DNA of 64,000 nt from Pseudoalteromonas sp. T1lg88 (GCF_002964765.1 NZ_PQCF01000006.1:271900-335899); one strand, 5' to 3'. Counted from the first letter of the stretch, positions 39,194 to 48,713 are shown. Numbers and translations: made by a program. The notes: generated by a model from the sequence alone, not told the origin.

Positions 39194-41893
39194 TTAAATA
39201 CCGCTAATAGCCGCAACACCTACACCGAGCTGATAAAAGATCTGCGTGGCTGTGCTCCAAAGGGTTAGATTATCCATGTGCGCTGTATCCATAGGCACCA
39301 CTATGGTGTCTCCAGGCTCCAATTGCTTACTGGTATTAACGGCAAACCAGCCTTTGCTTTCGGGGATATAAACAGAGCCATTAGCTTTAATAACGTAGAT
39401 GCGTTCTTCATCGGCTCGTGTCTTGGTACCGCCGCTAAGACGGATATAGGCATCCACATCTGTATTGGCATTATAAAGGTGAGATGTCGCGTAGTTTACC
39501 TCGCCAATTACACTAATTGAGTCGCGTTTAGAGGGGATATAGAGCGCATCACCATCTTGCAGTACAAGTTTTTGCTTATCGGCCAAAATGTCATCCAGGC
39601 TGATAACTAAACGCCCTAGCGTAGGCATCTGCGATAAATCAACTATCAAGCTAGTCATTTCATCATATGAGAGGTTGACGCTATTCATTGATTGTTCAAA
39701 GCTTTTTGACGCCAGATCGCGACGTAACTCGTTTGTTAAACGCTCAATTTGAGCACGTTCTTGCTCTTGAATGGTTTTACGCGTAAAGACCGCTGCATCT
39801 ATTGCTGCGAAATCAGAGAAACCACCCGCTCGTTCAATCACGTCTTTCATGGTTTCACCACGACGAATGGTGTATTGCCCTGGGAAAACAACCTCGCCTT
39901 CCAGGGTAACCTTAATATTCTCCTGCCAATTTGGAATGGTTAGAATATTAAGACTGTCTTTACTATGTAAAAGTGGGTTTTCCTCTAAAGTGCCCTCTAA
40001 GGCACCTTGAAGGTTAAAGGTGATATGCTCAATATCATCATTTGTGCCGGTTTTCGAGCGTGTGATTTCAGCCTTGTCTAGGTATGCTGACTCGGTTAGG
40101 CCACCACCGGCGGTAATTAATTCGATAACAGCCATATTATTGGCCAGCGGATATACACCAGGGAAGCGAACATTACCATTTACTTCTACCAGCTTGATGC
40201 GCTCACCGGCACCGGCTTGTAACTGTAACTTTTTAATAACCTTATCAAGCAGTTGATTACGGCTAAAGGTTGCGTATTCAATTTCCTCTTCTTCTTCATT
40301 TGAGCGCGCAGCAATAAGATCGGTGAGCTTTTGCTTACCTTTTAGCTCTGTCTCTACTTCTTCACTAAAGAGTGGCTTTTTCGCGCCCACAAATTCTTCG
40401 AACTGACGTTGTTCAAACAGGTGCCACAATTTTACCTTTTTCTGTAATTCCTGCTCTTCTTCCGTTAACGCCAACTGCTTTAATGCATCTTGTTCTTCTT
40501 CTTTTGACTCAAAACGGCTAAAGACTATGACCTTATCGCGCGGGTTTAGTATCAGATTATGAGCAAGATCACCTGCAACTGCCTTAGCCAGGCTGAATTG
40601 ATACACATCGATATTGCCATATACATCCACTTCTCGAAGCAGAATTGCATAATTCAAGTCGGCCTGCGGCAATAGCGCACCACGGATTGAACCTATGATA
40701 TCGCCAATACGCTTGCCCTGATGCCAAGAGTATTCACCCGGGCGCGTAACGGCCCCGATTACGGTCACCGCTTGGTTATAGGCACTGCTGGCTTCGCTAA
40801 CACGTACCACGTCTCCGTCTCGTGGAGTGTAGCCGGCACTTCCTTTAGAGAAGTCAAAGGAAAGAATTTGCTTATAGTCGCCTTGGCCGGCGCGCTCTAC
40901 CGTAACTTTTTCTCTATAGGCATTAGCCTTCATTCCGCCCGCCATGGCCAGTAAGTCAGCCGTACTTTCACCTTTTTTCAGCTCGAAAATGGCCGGACGC
41001 TTTACAGCACCAGCAACGCTAACCTGAGCACCAACAGGGGGAATAAACACTACATCACCTGGTTTTAGGATGATGTCGTTACTGCTATCGCCTTTAATAA
41101 GCAGGTCATACAGATCGAAACGGTTAACAACCTTACCGCCGCGCTTAATCTCGATATTACGTAAAGAGGCGATATCGCTTACACCACCGCTGGCAAACAG
41201 CGCGTGAGTTACTGTGCTTAGTGAAGACAAGGTATAACTGCCTGGCTTATATGCTTCACCTACTACGAGTACACGAATGCTGCGCAGTTGGCCAAGTGAA
41301 ACAAAGGCTTTTACGCCTATCATCTCGTTACTGACCTTTTCGCTTACCAGGGCTTTTAATTCTTTGAAGGTCATGCCAGCTACATGCACTGGGGCCAGTT
41401 TAGGAATGCTTAAACGACCAGAACGATCGATGCTCGCGTCTACCGTAGCCGACTCTTTACCATACAGGGAAATTTGTACTTGGTCGCCGGGGCGTACTAT
41501 GTAGTCATCAGGAACCGGGGCGCTTTCGCTCGGCATAAAGCTGGTTGGCTCACCGGCAAAGATGTCATAGCCAAATGGTTCTAGCTCTTCTTTCTTTGGC
41601 TTAAACTTTTCTTCTGGTGTTTGTGGCTCAGCATTTTCAGCATTAAGCCTACGCTCGCCAATGGTGCTTTCAACTTCTTGGTTGTTTGGAGTGGTTTTAG
41701 CTGAGTTGCCTAAAATAGTATCAACATCAACACCATACTGGCGTGCTAAAGCTTCTTGTTGAGCGCGAGGTAGCTTTTTAAACTGTTCGATTTGCGCAGG
41801 TGAAGGGGTCAGCGCCTGAACGGCAGTGGCATAAAACAAAATAAAAATGGCGGACAAGGCGCCCAGGTAGGTCTTAAACATTTTTCCCTGCAT
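39194..41893 (-). CDS. multi-SLBB polysaccharide export protein (Wza-like)
   Basis: First gene of the locus. A signal peptide (LGALSAIFILFYATAVQA) is followed by a PES-type export domain (DDYIVRPGDQVQISLYG) and about six SLBB-like segments each carrying a PG-x-Y motif (KPGSYTL, RPGEYSW, FPGVYPL, FPGQYTI). At 899 aa it is more than twice the size of E. coli Wza (about 380 aa) and lacks the Wza lipobox. A charged helical insertion lies at about 475-560 (EEEQDALKQLALTEEEQEL). The start may be the Met at 41881. It should form the outer-membrane exit for the polymer or its export partner. Confidence 0.88.
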   Translation of the reverse strand: MQGKMFKTYLGALSAIFILFYATAVQALTPSPAQIEQFKKLPRAQQEALARQYGVDVDTILGNSAKTTPNNQEVESTIGERRLNAENAEPQTPEEKFKPKKEELEPFGYDIFAGEPTSFMPSESAPVPDDYIVRPGDQVQISLYGKESATVDASIDRSGRLSIPKLAPVHVAGMTFKELKALVSEKVSNEMIGVKAFVSLGQLRSIRVLVVGEAYKPGSYTLSSLSTVTHALFASGGVSDIASLRNIEIKRGGKVVNRFDLYDLLIKGDSSNDIILKPGDVVFIPPVGAQVSVAGAVKRPAIFELKKGESTADLLAMAGGMKANAYREKVTVERAGQGDYKQILSFDFSKGSAGYTPRDGDVVRVSEASSAYNQAVTVIGAVTRPGEYSWHQGKRIGDIIGSIRGALLPQADLNYAILLREVDVYGNIDVYQFSLAKAVAGDLAHNLILNPRDKVIVFSRFESKEEEQDALKQLALTEEEQELQKKVKLWHLFEQRQFEEFVGAKKPLFSEEVETELKGKQKLTDLIAARSNEEEEEIEYATFSRNQLLDKVIKKLQLQAGAGERIKLVEVNGNVRFPGVYPLANNMAVIELITAGGGLTESAYLDKAEITRSKTGTNDDIEHITFNLQGALEGTLEENPLLHSKDSLNILTIPNWQENIKVTLEGEVVFPGQYTIRRGETMKDVIERAGGFSDFAAIDAAVFTRKTIQEQERAQIERLTNELRRDLASKSFEQSMNSVNLSYDEMTSLIVDLSQMPTLGRLVISLDDILADKQKLVLQDGDALYIPSKRDSISVIGEVNYATSHLYNANTDVDAYIRLSGGTKTRADEERIYVIKANGSVYIPESKGWFAVNTSKQLEPGDTIVVPMDTAHMDNLTLWSTATQIFYQLGVGVAAISGI

Positions 41894-41930
41894 GTTTGAC
41901 TCTCAAAAAGATGGCATATCATACACGACA

Positions 41931-41977
41931 AAACCCACGAAAAAAATGAGCAAAAAGCAATTTCAACGTGGGTTTTT
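41931..41977 (-). terminator. hairpin between the DUF481 gene and wza
   Basis: AAACCCACG and CGTGGGTTT pair across a loop of about 28 bases; on the minus strand the stem ends in TTTTGTCG. It ends the DUF481 transcript but lies only 38 bases before the export gene in the same direction. Confidence 0.6.
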
Positions 41978-41983
41978 GTGAAC

Positions 41984-42760
41984 TTAGAAGTTATAAACTA
42001 GGGTCAATGCCGTTTCAGTATCGGTATTGTCTTTGTCATCTGCAACATCTGAGTTGTGCGTAACATTGAAACCAACTTTCATTTGTAATGAGCCGTTGAT
42101 TTTAGTTAGCAAAGCTGTCTCAGAGCGAGTTTTGGTGTTGGTATCACCATATTCCACCGCCAAAAGCTGAGTAAACTTGGCACCTTCAGAGATCTGCCAG
42201 GTATAATCTGCTTTAGCTAGGGCGATCACTTCACCTTCCCATTCATCGGCAAGCGACTGACCGTTGTCATCAACTTCGGTGCTGTCATCCGGGTATCTAA
42301 AATACTTATAACCAGGACCAAATTCGGCATTTAATACCATGGTTTCATTGTCGATTAGGCGTAAACCATAACCGCCCGAAATCACAGCTTCCTCACGATA
42401 GGCACCAAAGTAATCGCTCAGATATGAGCCATAGATGAATAAGTGCGCATTCTTCTCGTTTAATTTGTAATTACCCTGTGCAGAACCAAAGTACTTTTCA
42501 TTGGTGCGCTCGGTAATTTTAGTGCCATCGTCCTGCTCAACTTCATCTTCTTTGTACAGGCCGCTTAATTTGTACTCGTTATTCCACTTTTCTAAATTGT
42601 GTTTAACGGTTAGCGCGCCTTTAAAGGTCGTTGTTTCGGTGTTACCACTGGTGATAATGGCACCTAGTTCGGCGTTTGCTTCCCAGGTTTTTTTCTCTTC
42701 TGCAACAACATTAGTTGCAGCACAAGCTGCAACTAATAGAGATAGGTACTTCAATTTCAT
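41984..42760 (-). CDS. DUF481 outer-membrane protein (YdiY-like)
   Basis: A 258 aa protein with a signal peptide (LSLLVAACAATNVVA, cut before EEKK) and a DUF481 beta-barrel: AELGAIITSGNTET at the start, repeated amphipathic strands ending in aromatic residues, and a C-terminal Phe (TLVYNF) as in outer-membrane porins. The start is the internal Met at 42760, because upstream residues do not resemble the family and would bury the signal peptide. The function of the family (salt-induced outer-membrane proteins) is not known in detail. Confidence 0.88.
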   Translation of the reverse strand: MKLKYLSLLVAACAATNVVAEEKKTWEANAELGAIITSGNTETTTFKGALTVKHNLEKWNNEYKLSGLYKEDEVEQDDGTKITERTNEKYFGSAQGNYKLNEKNAHLFIYGSYLSDYFGAYREEAVISGGYGLRLIDNETMVLNAEFGPGYKYFRYPDDSTEVDDNGQSLADEWEGEVIALAKADYTWQISEGAKFTQLLAVEYGDTNTKTRSETALLTKINGSLQMKVGFNVTHNSDVADDKDNTDTETALTLVYNF

Positions 42761-42779
42761 GTTAGCGATATTCCCCTGA

Positions 42780-43601
42780 TTATTCGCCAGTTTTATGTAA
42801 GTGCACATCCATTTGTGGGTATGGAATGCCAACATCATTAGCGTCTAGTTCAATCTTAATATTTTCCATTAGATCGAAATACGTTGGCCAGTAATCTGCT
42901 GTGTTCACCCAAGGACGAACAACGAAGTTAACGCTTGAATCGGCCAACTCGCTCACAGCCACTGTGTAGGCTGGGTCTTTCAAAATACGGCTCTCGGCAT
43001 CAAGTACCGACTTTAATACGCTTTTCGCTTTTTTCAGATCCGCATCGTAGCTTACACCAATTACCAAGTCGATTCGACGAGTCTGTTCGCGAGAATAATT
43101 CACGATAGGGCCAGACATAATGGCTGAGTTAGGCATTACGATGATTTTGTTATCTGGTGTATTTAGCTCAGTTGAAAAGATTTCAATCTTGCGTACCGAA
43201 CCGGCTTTACCACCCGCTTCGATGTAGTCGCCTGATTTGAAAGGACGAAGGATGATAATAAGCACGCCTGAAGCGAAGTTTGATAGCGAGCCTTGTAGCG
43301 CTAAACCAACCGCTAAGCCAGCGGCACCTAAAATAGCGATAAAGGATGTTGTTTCAATACCAACCTGAGACAAAGCCATCAGTATGGTACCAACAAAAAC
43401 CAGCGCATAAATAATGCTACCGCAGAATGAACCTACAGCCTTATCGACATTACGCTTTGCAAATGCTTTTTGAGTTAAGTTGCTACACCATTTAGCAATG
43501 CGCATACCAACAAAGAAGACAACGAGTGCAAGTACAAATTGTACCGCATAGTGTATTAGTAGATCCGAGTTTTCAGAGATCCAGTTAGTTACAGTTTCCA
43601 T
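42780..43601 (-). CDS. small-conductance mechanosensitive channel (MscS family)
   Basis: A 273 aa MscS-type channel. Three helices are followed by the pore-lining GLALQGSLSNFASGVLI and then the beta domain (FKSGDYIEAGGKAGSVRKIEIF), as in E. coli MscS, with the cytoplasmic alpha-beta part after it. The start at 43601 has AGGAG five bases upstream; the earlier Met codons are disregarded. It gates on membrane tension and releases solutes under hypo-osmotic shock. Confidence 0.92.
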   Translation of the reverse strand: METVTNWISENSDLLIHYAVQFVLALVVFFVGMRIAKWCSNLTQKAFAKRNVDKAVGSFCGSIIYALVFVGTILMALSQVGIETTSFIAILGAAGLAVGLALQGSLSNFASGVLIIILRPFKSGDYIEAGGKAGSVRKIEIFSTELNTPDNKIIVMPNSAIMSGPIVNYSREQTRRIDLVIGVSYDADLKKAKSVLKSVLDAESRILKDPAYTVAVSELADSSVNFVVRPWVNTADYWPTYFDLMENIKIELDANDVGIPYPQMDVHLHKTGE

Positions 43602-43826
43602 TAGCGCTCCTATCATCCGCTTTTTGTTTGATACAACGATGAAATTAAACAACTTCGTTGTACCTAATCCGTAATTATCTCAAAACTTTCTCATAAACCG
43701 CAACCCAACATTGCTGCGGCTCACCTAATAATAAAAGCAAGTGGTGCTTTTTGCCTATTTTTTATCTAGTTACGTACCTTTAGTGATTAAATTTACAGCA
43801 AACGGAAAAAACTCGCCAATTTACTC

Positions 43827-43855
43827 TTCACAACCTCAATTAAACTATGTATTAT
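43827..43855 (+). promoter_or_regulatory. promoter of tRNA-His
   Basis: TTCACA (43827-43832) and TATTAT (43850-43855) are 17 bases apart, followed at once by a GC-rich GCGCGCC discriminator as in stringently controlled stable-RNA promoters. The tRNA begins 37 bases after the -10 box. Confidence 0.8.
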
Positions 43856-43891
43856 GCGCGCCACACATCGAGAGGTGTGTAACTTCTTTAT

Positions 43892-43968
43892 GGCGGCTGT
43901 AGCTCAGTTGGTAGAGCCCTGGATTGTGATTCCGGTTGTCGCGAGTTCAAGTCTCGTCAGTCGCCCCA
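43892..43968 (+). tRNA. tRNA-His (GUG anticodon)
   Basis: Full cloverleaf with encoded CCA. The acceptor stem has the extra G-1 opposite C73 typical of tRNA-His (GGCGGCTG against CAGTCGCC). The anticodon stem CTGGA/TCCGG surrounds TTGTGAT, with GTG at 43926-43928. It stands alone. Confidence 0.96.
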
Positions 43969-44097
43969 TCTCCCCCTTATTTTTTAAATCTCCATTTGAT
44001 TACCTAAGTAGATACCTTCTAAGCTGAAGCTCTATTCGAAGCCAAACTGCGTTTAAAAAATGCCGACCACCCGGCCGACACCCATACTCTATAGCGA

Positions 44098-45078
44098 CTA
44101 AGCTCGATCAACATCGAAACTTAAGACTTCCTTGATATGCTGTTTGTTACACGCCAGCATCACCAGGCGATCTATTCCTAATGCCACGCCGGCACAGGCT
44201 GGTAAGCCAGCTTCTAGTGCACCCAGCAGATGCTCATCCATATCCACTTGCTGCAATCCGCGCTCCAGGCGTTTTTTGTTATCCTTTTCAAAACGCTGTC
44301 GCTGTTCGCTGGCATCGGTTAATTCATTAAAGCCGTTGGCCAGCTCCAGATTCTGATAATACAGCTCGAAGCGGCCGGCAACGCGCGGGTCTTGCTCATT
44401 AAGCCGCGCCAGTGCGGCTTGGGATGCAGGAAAGTGATACACAAAACAGGGGCGCTCTTGCCCTATCTGCGGCTCAATCACCATACAGAAAAGTAACTGC
44501 AGCAAAGTATCTGCATCGCGCTCCGTAGCGGCAATGTTTCCAAAGCCCTGCGCAGTGGCCACCTGTTTTAGCTCTTCTAGGGTAACGGTTAATGGATCTA
44601 TGGCCAGCACCTGAAGAAACGCCTGCTGATAACTGATACGCTCGGCGCGCTCGGTATCGAGCACCAGTTGCATCAGCTCGTCAATTTCATCCATCAGTGC
44701 AAACTCATCAAACCCAGGGCGATACCACTCGAGCATGGTAAATTCGGGGTTATGATGGCGACCATTTTCTTCGTTACGAAACGCCTTGCAAATTTGGTAG
44801 ATTGCGCCGCTACCCGCCGCTAGTAGACGCTTCATGGCGTATTCCGGCGAGGTTTGCAGATACAGGGGTAAACCTTGAGCGTAGCCCTGGCCGACAAATT
44901 CGGTGGCAAAGCCTTGCAAATGCTCATCGGTCACGCTCGCCTGGGACAAAGATGGCGTGTCCACCTCCAACACCTGACGCTCAAAAAAGAATTCGCGAAT
45001 GGCCCGTAAAATAGCGGCGCGCTGCCTCAGCGTTTCAATACTCGCACTCGGTTGCCATAAAACATCTTGCTGACTCAT
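44098..45078 (-). CDS. epmA: EF-P beta-lysine ligase EpmA
   Basis: A short lysyl-tRNA-synthetase-like protein (326 aa) that attaches (R)-beta-lysine to the conserved Lys of EF-P. It is a class II synthetase core without the tRNA-binding N-terminal domain: FEERQ-like [16 protein letters not shown] (motif 1 area), [21 protein letters not shown] (motif 2) and [14 protein letters not shown] (motif 3). The start at 45078 has GAGGAAAG before it. It lies downstream of efp on the same strand but behind a terminator. Confidence 0.95.
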   Translation of the reverse strand: MSQQDVLWQPSASIETLRQRAAILRAIREFFFERQVLEVDTPSLSQASVTDEHLQGFATEFVGQGYAQGLPLYLQTSPEYAMKRLLAAGSGAIYQICKAFRNEENGRHHNPEFTMLEWYRPGFDEFALMDEIDELMQLVLDTERAERISYQQAFLQVLAIDPLTVTLEELKQVATAQGFGNIAATERDADTLLQLLFCMVIEPQIGQERPCFVYHFPASQAALARLNEQDPRVAGRFELYYQNLELANGFNELTDASEQRQRFEKDNKKRLERGLQQVDMDEHLLGALEAGLPACAGVALGIDRLVMLACNKQHIKEVLSFDVDRA

Positions 45079-45110
45079 TCGTTCTTTCCTCACTTTGCAA
45101 AACTGAGACA

Positions 45111-45142
45111 TAAAAAATCCCAGCGCGGCTAGCCGGGCTGGG
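45111..45142 (-). terminator. intrinsic terminator of efp
   Basis: GCTGGG/CCCAGC with an inner CGGC/GCCG stem, one mismatch and a TA loop, followed on the minus strand by ATTTTTTA. It lies 76 bases behind efp and 33 bases before epmA, so epmA needs read-through or its own promoter. Confidence 0.8.
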
Positions 45143-45151
45143 CTTATCCCT

Positions 45152-45193
45152 AAGGGCTTGTCCCGAAGGGCTTGTCCCGAAGGGCTTGTCCCG
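45152..45193. repeat. 14-base tandem repeat, three copies
   Basis: AAGGGCTTGTCCCG is repeated exactly three times, with part of a fourth unit at each side. Each unit contains the inverted pair GGG...CCC. It lies between efp and epmA. Confidence 0.95.
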
Positions 45194-45217
45194 AAGGGAT
45201 TGTAACGCTAAAAGCGT

Positions 45218-45784
45218 TTATTTTACACGGCTTACGTATTCGCCAGAGCGCGTATCAACCTTGATCACTTCACCGATTTGGATGAACAAAGGAACGCGAA
45301 CTACCGCACCCGTGTTAAGGGTTGCAGGCTTGCCACCGGTACCGGCTGTGTCACCTTTTAGGCCCGGATCCGTTTCCGTTACTTCCAGCTCAACAAAGTT
45401 AGGTGGAGTCACAGCAATCGGGTTACCGTTCCATAGGGTGATGGTGCATGAGTCGTTTTCAACTAACCATTTCACGTTGTCGCCAACCGCTTTTTCGTCT
45501 GCGGCGATCTGCTCAAAGGTTTCGTTGTTCATGAAGTGCCAGAATTCACCGTCGGTGTACAGATACGCCAGATCGGTATCCATTACATCGGCCCCTTCAA
45601 CCGTCTCACCTGATTTAAAGGTTTTTTCTAAAACCTTACCAGAGATCAGCTTACGTACTTTTACACGGTTAAACGCTTGACCTTTACCAGGCTTAACAAC
45701 CTCATTTTCAAGGATGCTGCAAGGCTCGCCGTCCATCATAAATTTAAGGCCACCCTTGAACTCGTTGGTGCTATAATTCGCCAT
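45218..45784 (-). CDS. efp: elongation factor P
   Basis: A 188 aa translation factor that rescues ribosomes stalled at polyproline. The start is the Met at 45784 ([14 protein letters not shown]); the longer open frame upstream has no family resemblance. The loop [10 protein letters not shown] holds Lys34, the residue modified by EpmA/EpmB, at the same number as in E. coli EF-P. The C-terminus ends [11 protein letters not shown]. It diverges from epmB with a 40-base gap. Confidence 0.98.
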   Translation of the reverse strand: MANYSTNEFKGGLKFMMDGEPCSILENEVVKPGKGQAFNRVKVRKLISGKVLEKTFKSGETVEGADVMDTDLAYLYTDGEFWHFMNNETFEQIAADEKAVGDNVKWLVENDSCTITLWNGNPIAVTPPNFVELEVTETDPGLKGDTAGTGGKPATLNTGAVVRVPLFIQIGEVIKVDTRSGEYVSRVK

Positions 45785-45824
45785 CTTGTCCTCTAATACA
45801 ATTTCTCGAGTAATTAACCTGTCA

Positions 45825-46841
45825 ATGATACAAAGAATCGAAGTAAATTTGCATAAAAACTGGCAAAAAGAATTGGCCGAGGTGGTTACTCGTCCAGAAG
45901 AGCTGCTCTCATTACTCGAATTACCCGAAGCCGACTTTCTTCCCGACAACGAGGCAAGAAGCCTGTTTAACCTGCGCGTGCCACGCCCCTTTATTGCCAA
46001 AATGCAAAAGGGAAACCCTCGCGACCCCTTGTTATTACAGGTTTTACCGCGCCGACAAGAGTTTCAACAGGCCCCCGGCTACAGCACAGATCCGCTTGAA
46101 GAGCAGGACAATACACAACCCGGTTTACTGCATAAATATCGCTCCCGGGTACTCTTGGTATTTAAATCTGCCTGCGCCATTAATTGCCGCTATTGTTTTC
46201 GTCGCCATTTTCCCTACGCAGATAATCAGCTTAATCGCTCCGCTTTAGAGGAAAAGCTGGCGTATATCGCCGCCCATGATGAAGTGAATGAAGTTATCCT
46301 AAGCGGCGGCGACCCATTAATGGCCAAGGACGAGCATATCGCCTGGTTTGTCGCGCAATTAGAGGCCTTGCCCAATATTAGGCGCCTGCGCATTCACTCC
46401 CGTTTACCAGTGACCATTCCCGCCCGCATCACCAAAGCGCTGTGCGAGATATTCGCCAACACCCGCTTGCAGGTAGTCTTTGTGCACCATATTAATCACG
46501 GCAATGAAATAGACGATCATTTTGCTAAGGCCTGCACTCAGCTTAAAGCCGCTGGCGTGACCCAGTTAAATCAGGCTGTGCTGCTAAAAGAAGTGAATGA
46601 CAATATCGATGCGCAGGTTACGCTCAGCGAACGTTTATTCGAAGCCGGTATTCTTCCTTATTACCTGCATCAGCTCGACAAGGTGCAAGGCGCCGCCCAT
46701 TTTGAAGTTAGCGATGCCGAAGCTAAAGCGCTGATGGCGCAAATGCTCAGCGCCCTACCTGGCTTCTTAGTACCCAAACTGGTAAGAGAAATAGGTGGCG
46801 AGCACAGCAAGACACCGATAGATCTTCATCTAGAGCCCTAA
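45825..46841 (+). CDS. epmB: EF-P-(R)-beta-lysine-forming lysine 2,3-aminomutase EpmB
   Basis: Radical-SAM, PLP-dependent aminomutase (338 aa) that converts lysine to (R)-beta-lysine for EF-P modification. The iron-sulfur motif CAINCRYC has Cys117, Cys121 and Cys124; [13 protein letters not shown] is the SAM-binding GGE-like motif. The start is the ATG at 45825 (TTG at 45786 rejected). Together with epmA and efp it completes the pathway within 2.7 kb. A palindromic repeat follows its stop. Confidence 0.95.
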   Translation: MIQRIEVNLHKNWQKELAEVVTRPEELLSLLELPEADFLPDNEARSLFNLRVPRPFIAKMQKGNPRDPLLLQVLPRRQEFQQAPGYSTDPLEEQDNTQPGLLHKYRSRVLLVFKSACAINCRYCFRRHFPYADNQLNRSALEEKLAYIAAHDEVNEVILSGGDPLMAKDEHIAWFVAQLEALPNIRRLRIHSRLPVTIPARITKALCEIFANTRLQVVFVHHINHGNEIDDHFAKACTQLKAAGVTQLNQAVLLKEVNDNIDAQVTLSERLFEAGILPYYLHQLDKVQGAAHFEVSDAEAKALMAQMLSALPGFLVPKLVREIGGEHSKTPIDLHLEP

Positions 46842-46846
46842 TCAAT

Positions 46847-46926
46847 TGTAGATCGGTGCTTCGCGCCGACAAAGGGAGAGTTATGCGCATTTTTGTCGGG
46901 GTGTAGGTCGGTGCTACGCGCCGACA
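46847..46926. repeat. palindromic REP-like repeat (copy C)
   Basis: TGTAGATCGGTGCTTCGCGCCGACA, a spacer of about 25 bases, then GTGTAGGTCGGTGC with GCGCCGACA. Same motif as at 12136 and 15543, here behind epmB. Confidence 0.85.
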
Positions 46927-47100
46927 TTTCAAGCAATGGTGCAAAGGCCATAGCAGGAAATGCGCTCGCCGGTATATTCATAGCCCTTACCTGACTTTTT
47001 AACCGAATCCACGTACCATATCAGCCAAATGTGTTAGCTCTTTAGCTAATGCGTTTAGATTAAACGTAAAGTAAACCGCAAAGAGAAACAGATCCGGAAT

Positions 47101-47394
47101 ATGAACTCGATTATTGAAAAGCTAAACGAAAACCTTAAACTCGCCTACCGACAGGCGCTCGACGCGGATCAAAAGTTAGATCAATTGCAAAAAGACGGCC
47201 ATGGTAAATTCCAAGCTTTGTTTAATGAAGACGCGGGCTTCTCCTTCGCCGCCAAACGGTTCAAGCCGTATGTTCTTGATGTAGCTGCCGATATTGAAGC
47301 GCTAAGCGAGGCACAAGAACTGGACGAAGCCCTGTTGAAAAAAGCCGTGCTTAAGCTGCAAAACCTGCTTGCTCTGCTATCGACCTTTAAATAG
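47101..47394 (+). CDS. small conserved-looking protein of unknown function
   Basis: A 97 aa soluble protein, mostly helical with Leu/Ala heptad-like spacing (LNENLKLAYRQALDADQKLDQL and LDEALLKKAVLKLQNLLALL), so it may form a coiled coil or helical bundle. There is no signal peptide, membrane segment or recognisable catalytic motif. GC content and codon use match the neighbours. I do not recognise a family. The ATG directly follows GGAAT. Confidence 0.6.
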   Translation: MNSIIEKLNENLKLAYRQALDADQKLDQLQKDGHGKFQALFNEDAGFSFAAKRFKPYVLDVAADIEALSEAQELDEALLKKAVLKLQNLLALLSTFK

Positions 47395-47478
47395 TTCGGC
47401 CTTTGCCGCCAGGGATGGCGGTAGTAGAGCATGCAGGAACCCATTGCCGAAAGGCCTACAAGGTAAGCGTACTATGCC

Positions 47479-47507
47479 TTTTGTCGGGGTGAACCTCAAC
47501 CTACAAC
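47479..47507. repeat. degenerate palindromic repeat (copy D)
   Basis: TTTTGTCGGGGTGAACCTCAACCTACAA: half of the REP-like family with substitutions in the right arm. It sits between converging genes. Confidence 0.65.
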
Positions 47508-47511
47508 CCAA

Positions 47512-48024
47512 CTAGCGATAAACCTTTTTCGGCTCTATGCCTAGCTCAGGGTACAGGGTATCCGTAAACCAGGAGCTGAGCAGGCGGAAATCATAGTAAA
47601 ACTCGTCATCGCCACGTATCGAGCGTATATGATCCATATAGGCCATATCTTTTATGTCTACATCGCCGCTACTTAAAACCTTGCCGTCTTTATCAAGCAG
47701 TTGGTAACTAAATTCTATGCGCGGAAAATAAATAGGCTTCATCACCCGAAACTCGTTCATGCCGTGGCGCACTTCACCAGCCAAATCCAAATCGGTTATT
47801 TCGACATTAAACACGCTACCCTCGGGTAAGTTTTGCGCCTCAAAATTAAAGTGCTTGTCAAAATTTTTCATCAAGCGCTCGTGAAAAGGCTTTTTCACAT
47901 CGTTGCCGGGACGGGCATCCGCGTAGTCATTTAAATCCTGCCACTTAATTTTGGCCTCACCGGCATAGGTCACCGCCGATGCAGCCATGGCCATTAAGGC
48001 CACTAATACTGTACGTACTTTCAT
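47512..48024 (-). CDS. DUF3016 secreted protein
   Basis: A 170 aa protein with signal peptide MKVRTVLVALMAMAASAVTYA and mature start GEAKIKW. It matches DUF3016: KWQDLNDYADARP near the front, VEITDLDLAGEV in the middle and the C-terminal SSWFTDTLYPELG. Function is unknown; it is expected to be periplasmic or outer-membrane associated. It is separate from groEL by a 740-base gap containing a repeat element. Confidence 0.85.
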   Translation of the reverse strand: MKVRTVLVALMAMAASAVTYAGEAKIKWQDLNDYADARPGNDVKKPFHERLMKNFDKHFNFEAQNLPEGSVFNVEITDLDLAGEVRHGMNEFRVMKPIYFPRIEFSYQLLDKDGKVLSSGDVDIKDMAYMDHIRSIRGDDEFYYDFRLLSSWFTDTLYPELGIEPKKVYR

Positions 48025-48047
48025 AATGCTCTCCGTTTAAGTCTGCT

Positions 48048-48210
48048 ATACCAATTCTGTTAAGTATGTGATCAGATATAGCGCTGGATAAATGATGTGA
48101 TAACAAGGCGGAATTTTTCTTATGTAGTTATTCTACATAGAAAAATTTCAACGCAGTTAGCACGATATTTAGCCCGCTAGAATGATTAGCTATTTAAGTG
48201 AATTGGTATT
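48048..48210. repeat. MITE-like palindromic element
   Basis: The 5' end ATACCAATTCTGTTAAGTA and the 3' end read on the other strand, AATACCAATTCACTTAAATA, are terminal inverted repeats of an element of about 163 bases. An inner hairpin, GAATTTTTCTTATGTAG with CTACATAGAAAAATTTC, lies at the centre. It carries no gene. Elements starting TACCAATT are common in marine gammaproteobacteria. Confidence 0.82.
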
Positions 48211-48713
48211 TAATATAGACCCGTTCACATGGATTTAGATCACAAATCAATCAACAAGTTCGTTACCAAACGTAATCATCCATTATGGTTTGTACCCTGT
48301 CTTTACCCTAATAGTAAAGATCTACCTTCTGAGGAAGGGGGCATTGTCAGCATAGCCCATAGGGTTACGCCTTCCTAGGCTGTTATCTGGTCTCATCCAT
48401 GAGCCCCTCGTTCATTCTTTTTGAGCGACGAAAAAGAACGAACCAAGAAAACGTCGCCCCGACATCACACTCTTTCCTGAAAGTGAAAATTGAAATGTAC
48501 GCAACCACTATGTACGGCACTTCCCTGTCCCGGACATAGCTTTGCAAACGTCCACGTTTGCTAATTGCTCTTCAATTTTCTCTTTTCGGGTGTGATGGAG
48601 GGGGGATATGACGTCTGAAACACTGCAAATACCGACTAAGGCCAGCAGTTAATAGGCAAACCTAAATGGATAACAACCTCCTATTGATGTAAGTGGTTAA
48701 GGGGCTGAAAATG
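48211..48713. other. non-coding stretch with a long inverted repeat
   Basis: No gene found on either strand over about 500 bases. TCACACTCTTTCCTGAAAG...AAAATTGAA (48465-48494) is imperfectly complementary to TTCAATTTTCTCTTTTCGGGTGTGA (48572-48597), with GCAAACG/CGTTTGC in between. Near 48420, TTCTTTTTGAGCGACGAAAAAGAA is a further palindrome. It could be a repeat remnant or a structured RNA. Confidence 0.5.

Noticed and set aside
41894..41983. JUMPstart/ops element before the export gene
   Set aside because: I looked for GGCGGTAGCGT-like sequence in the only intergenic gap upstream of the locus and found none.
45786..45824. TTG start for epmB and extended N-terminus for efp
   Set aside because: Family alignment starts at the ATG codons at 45825 and 45784; the extensions are unlike any EF-P or EpmB.
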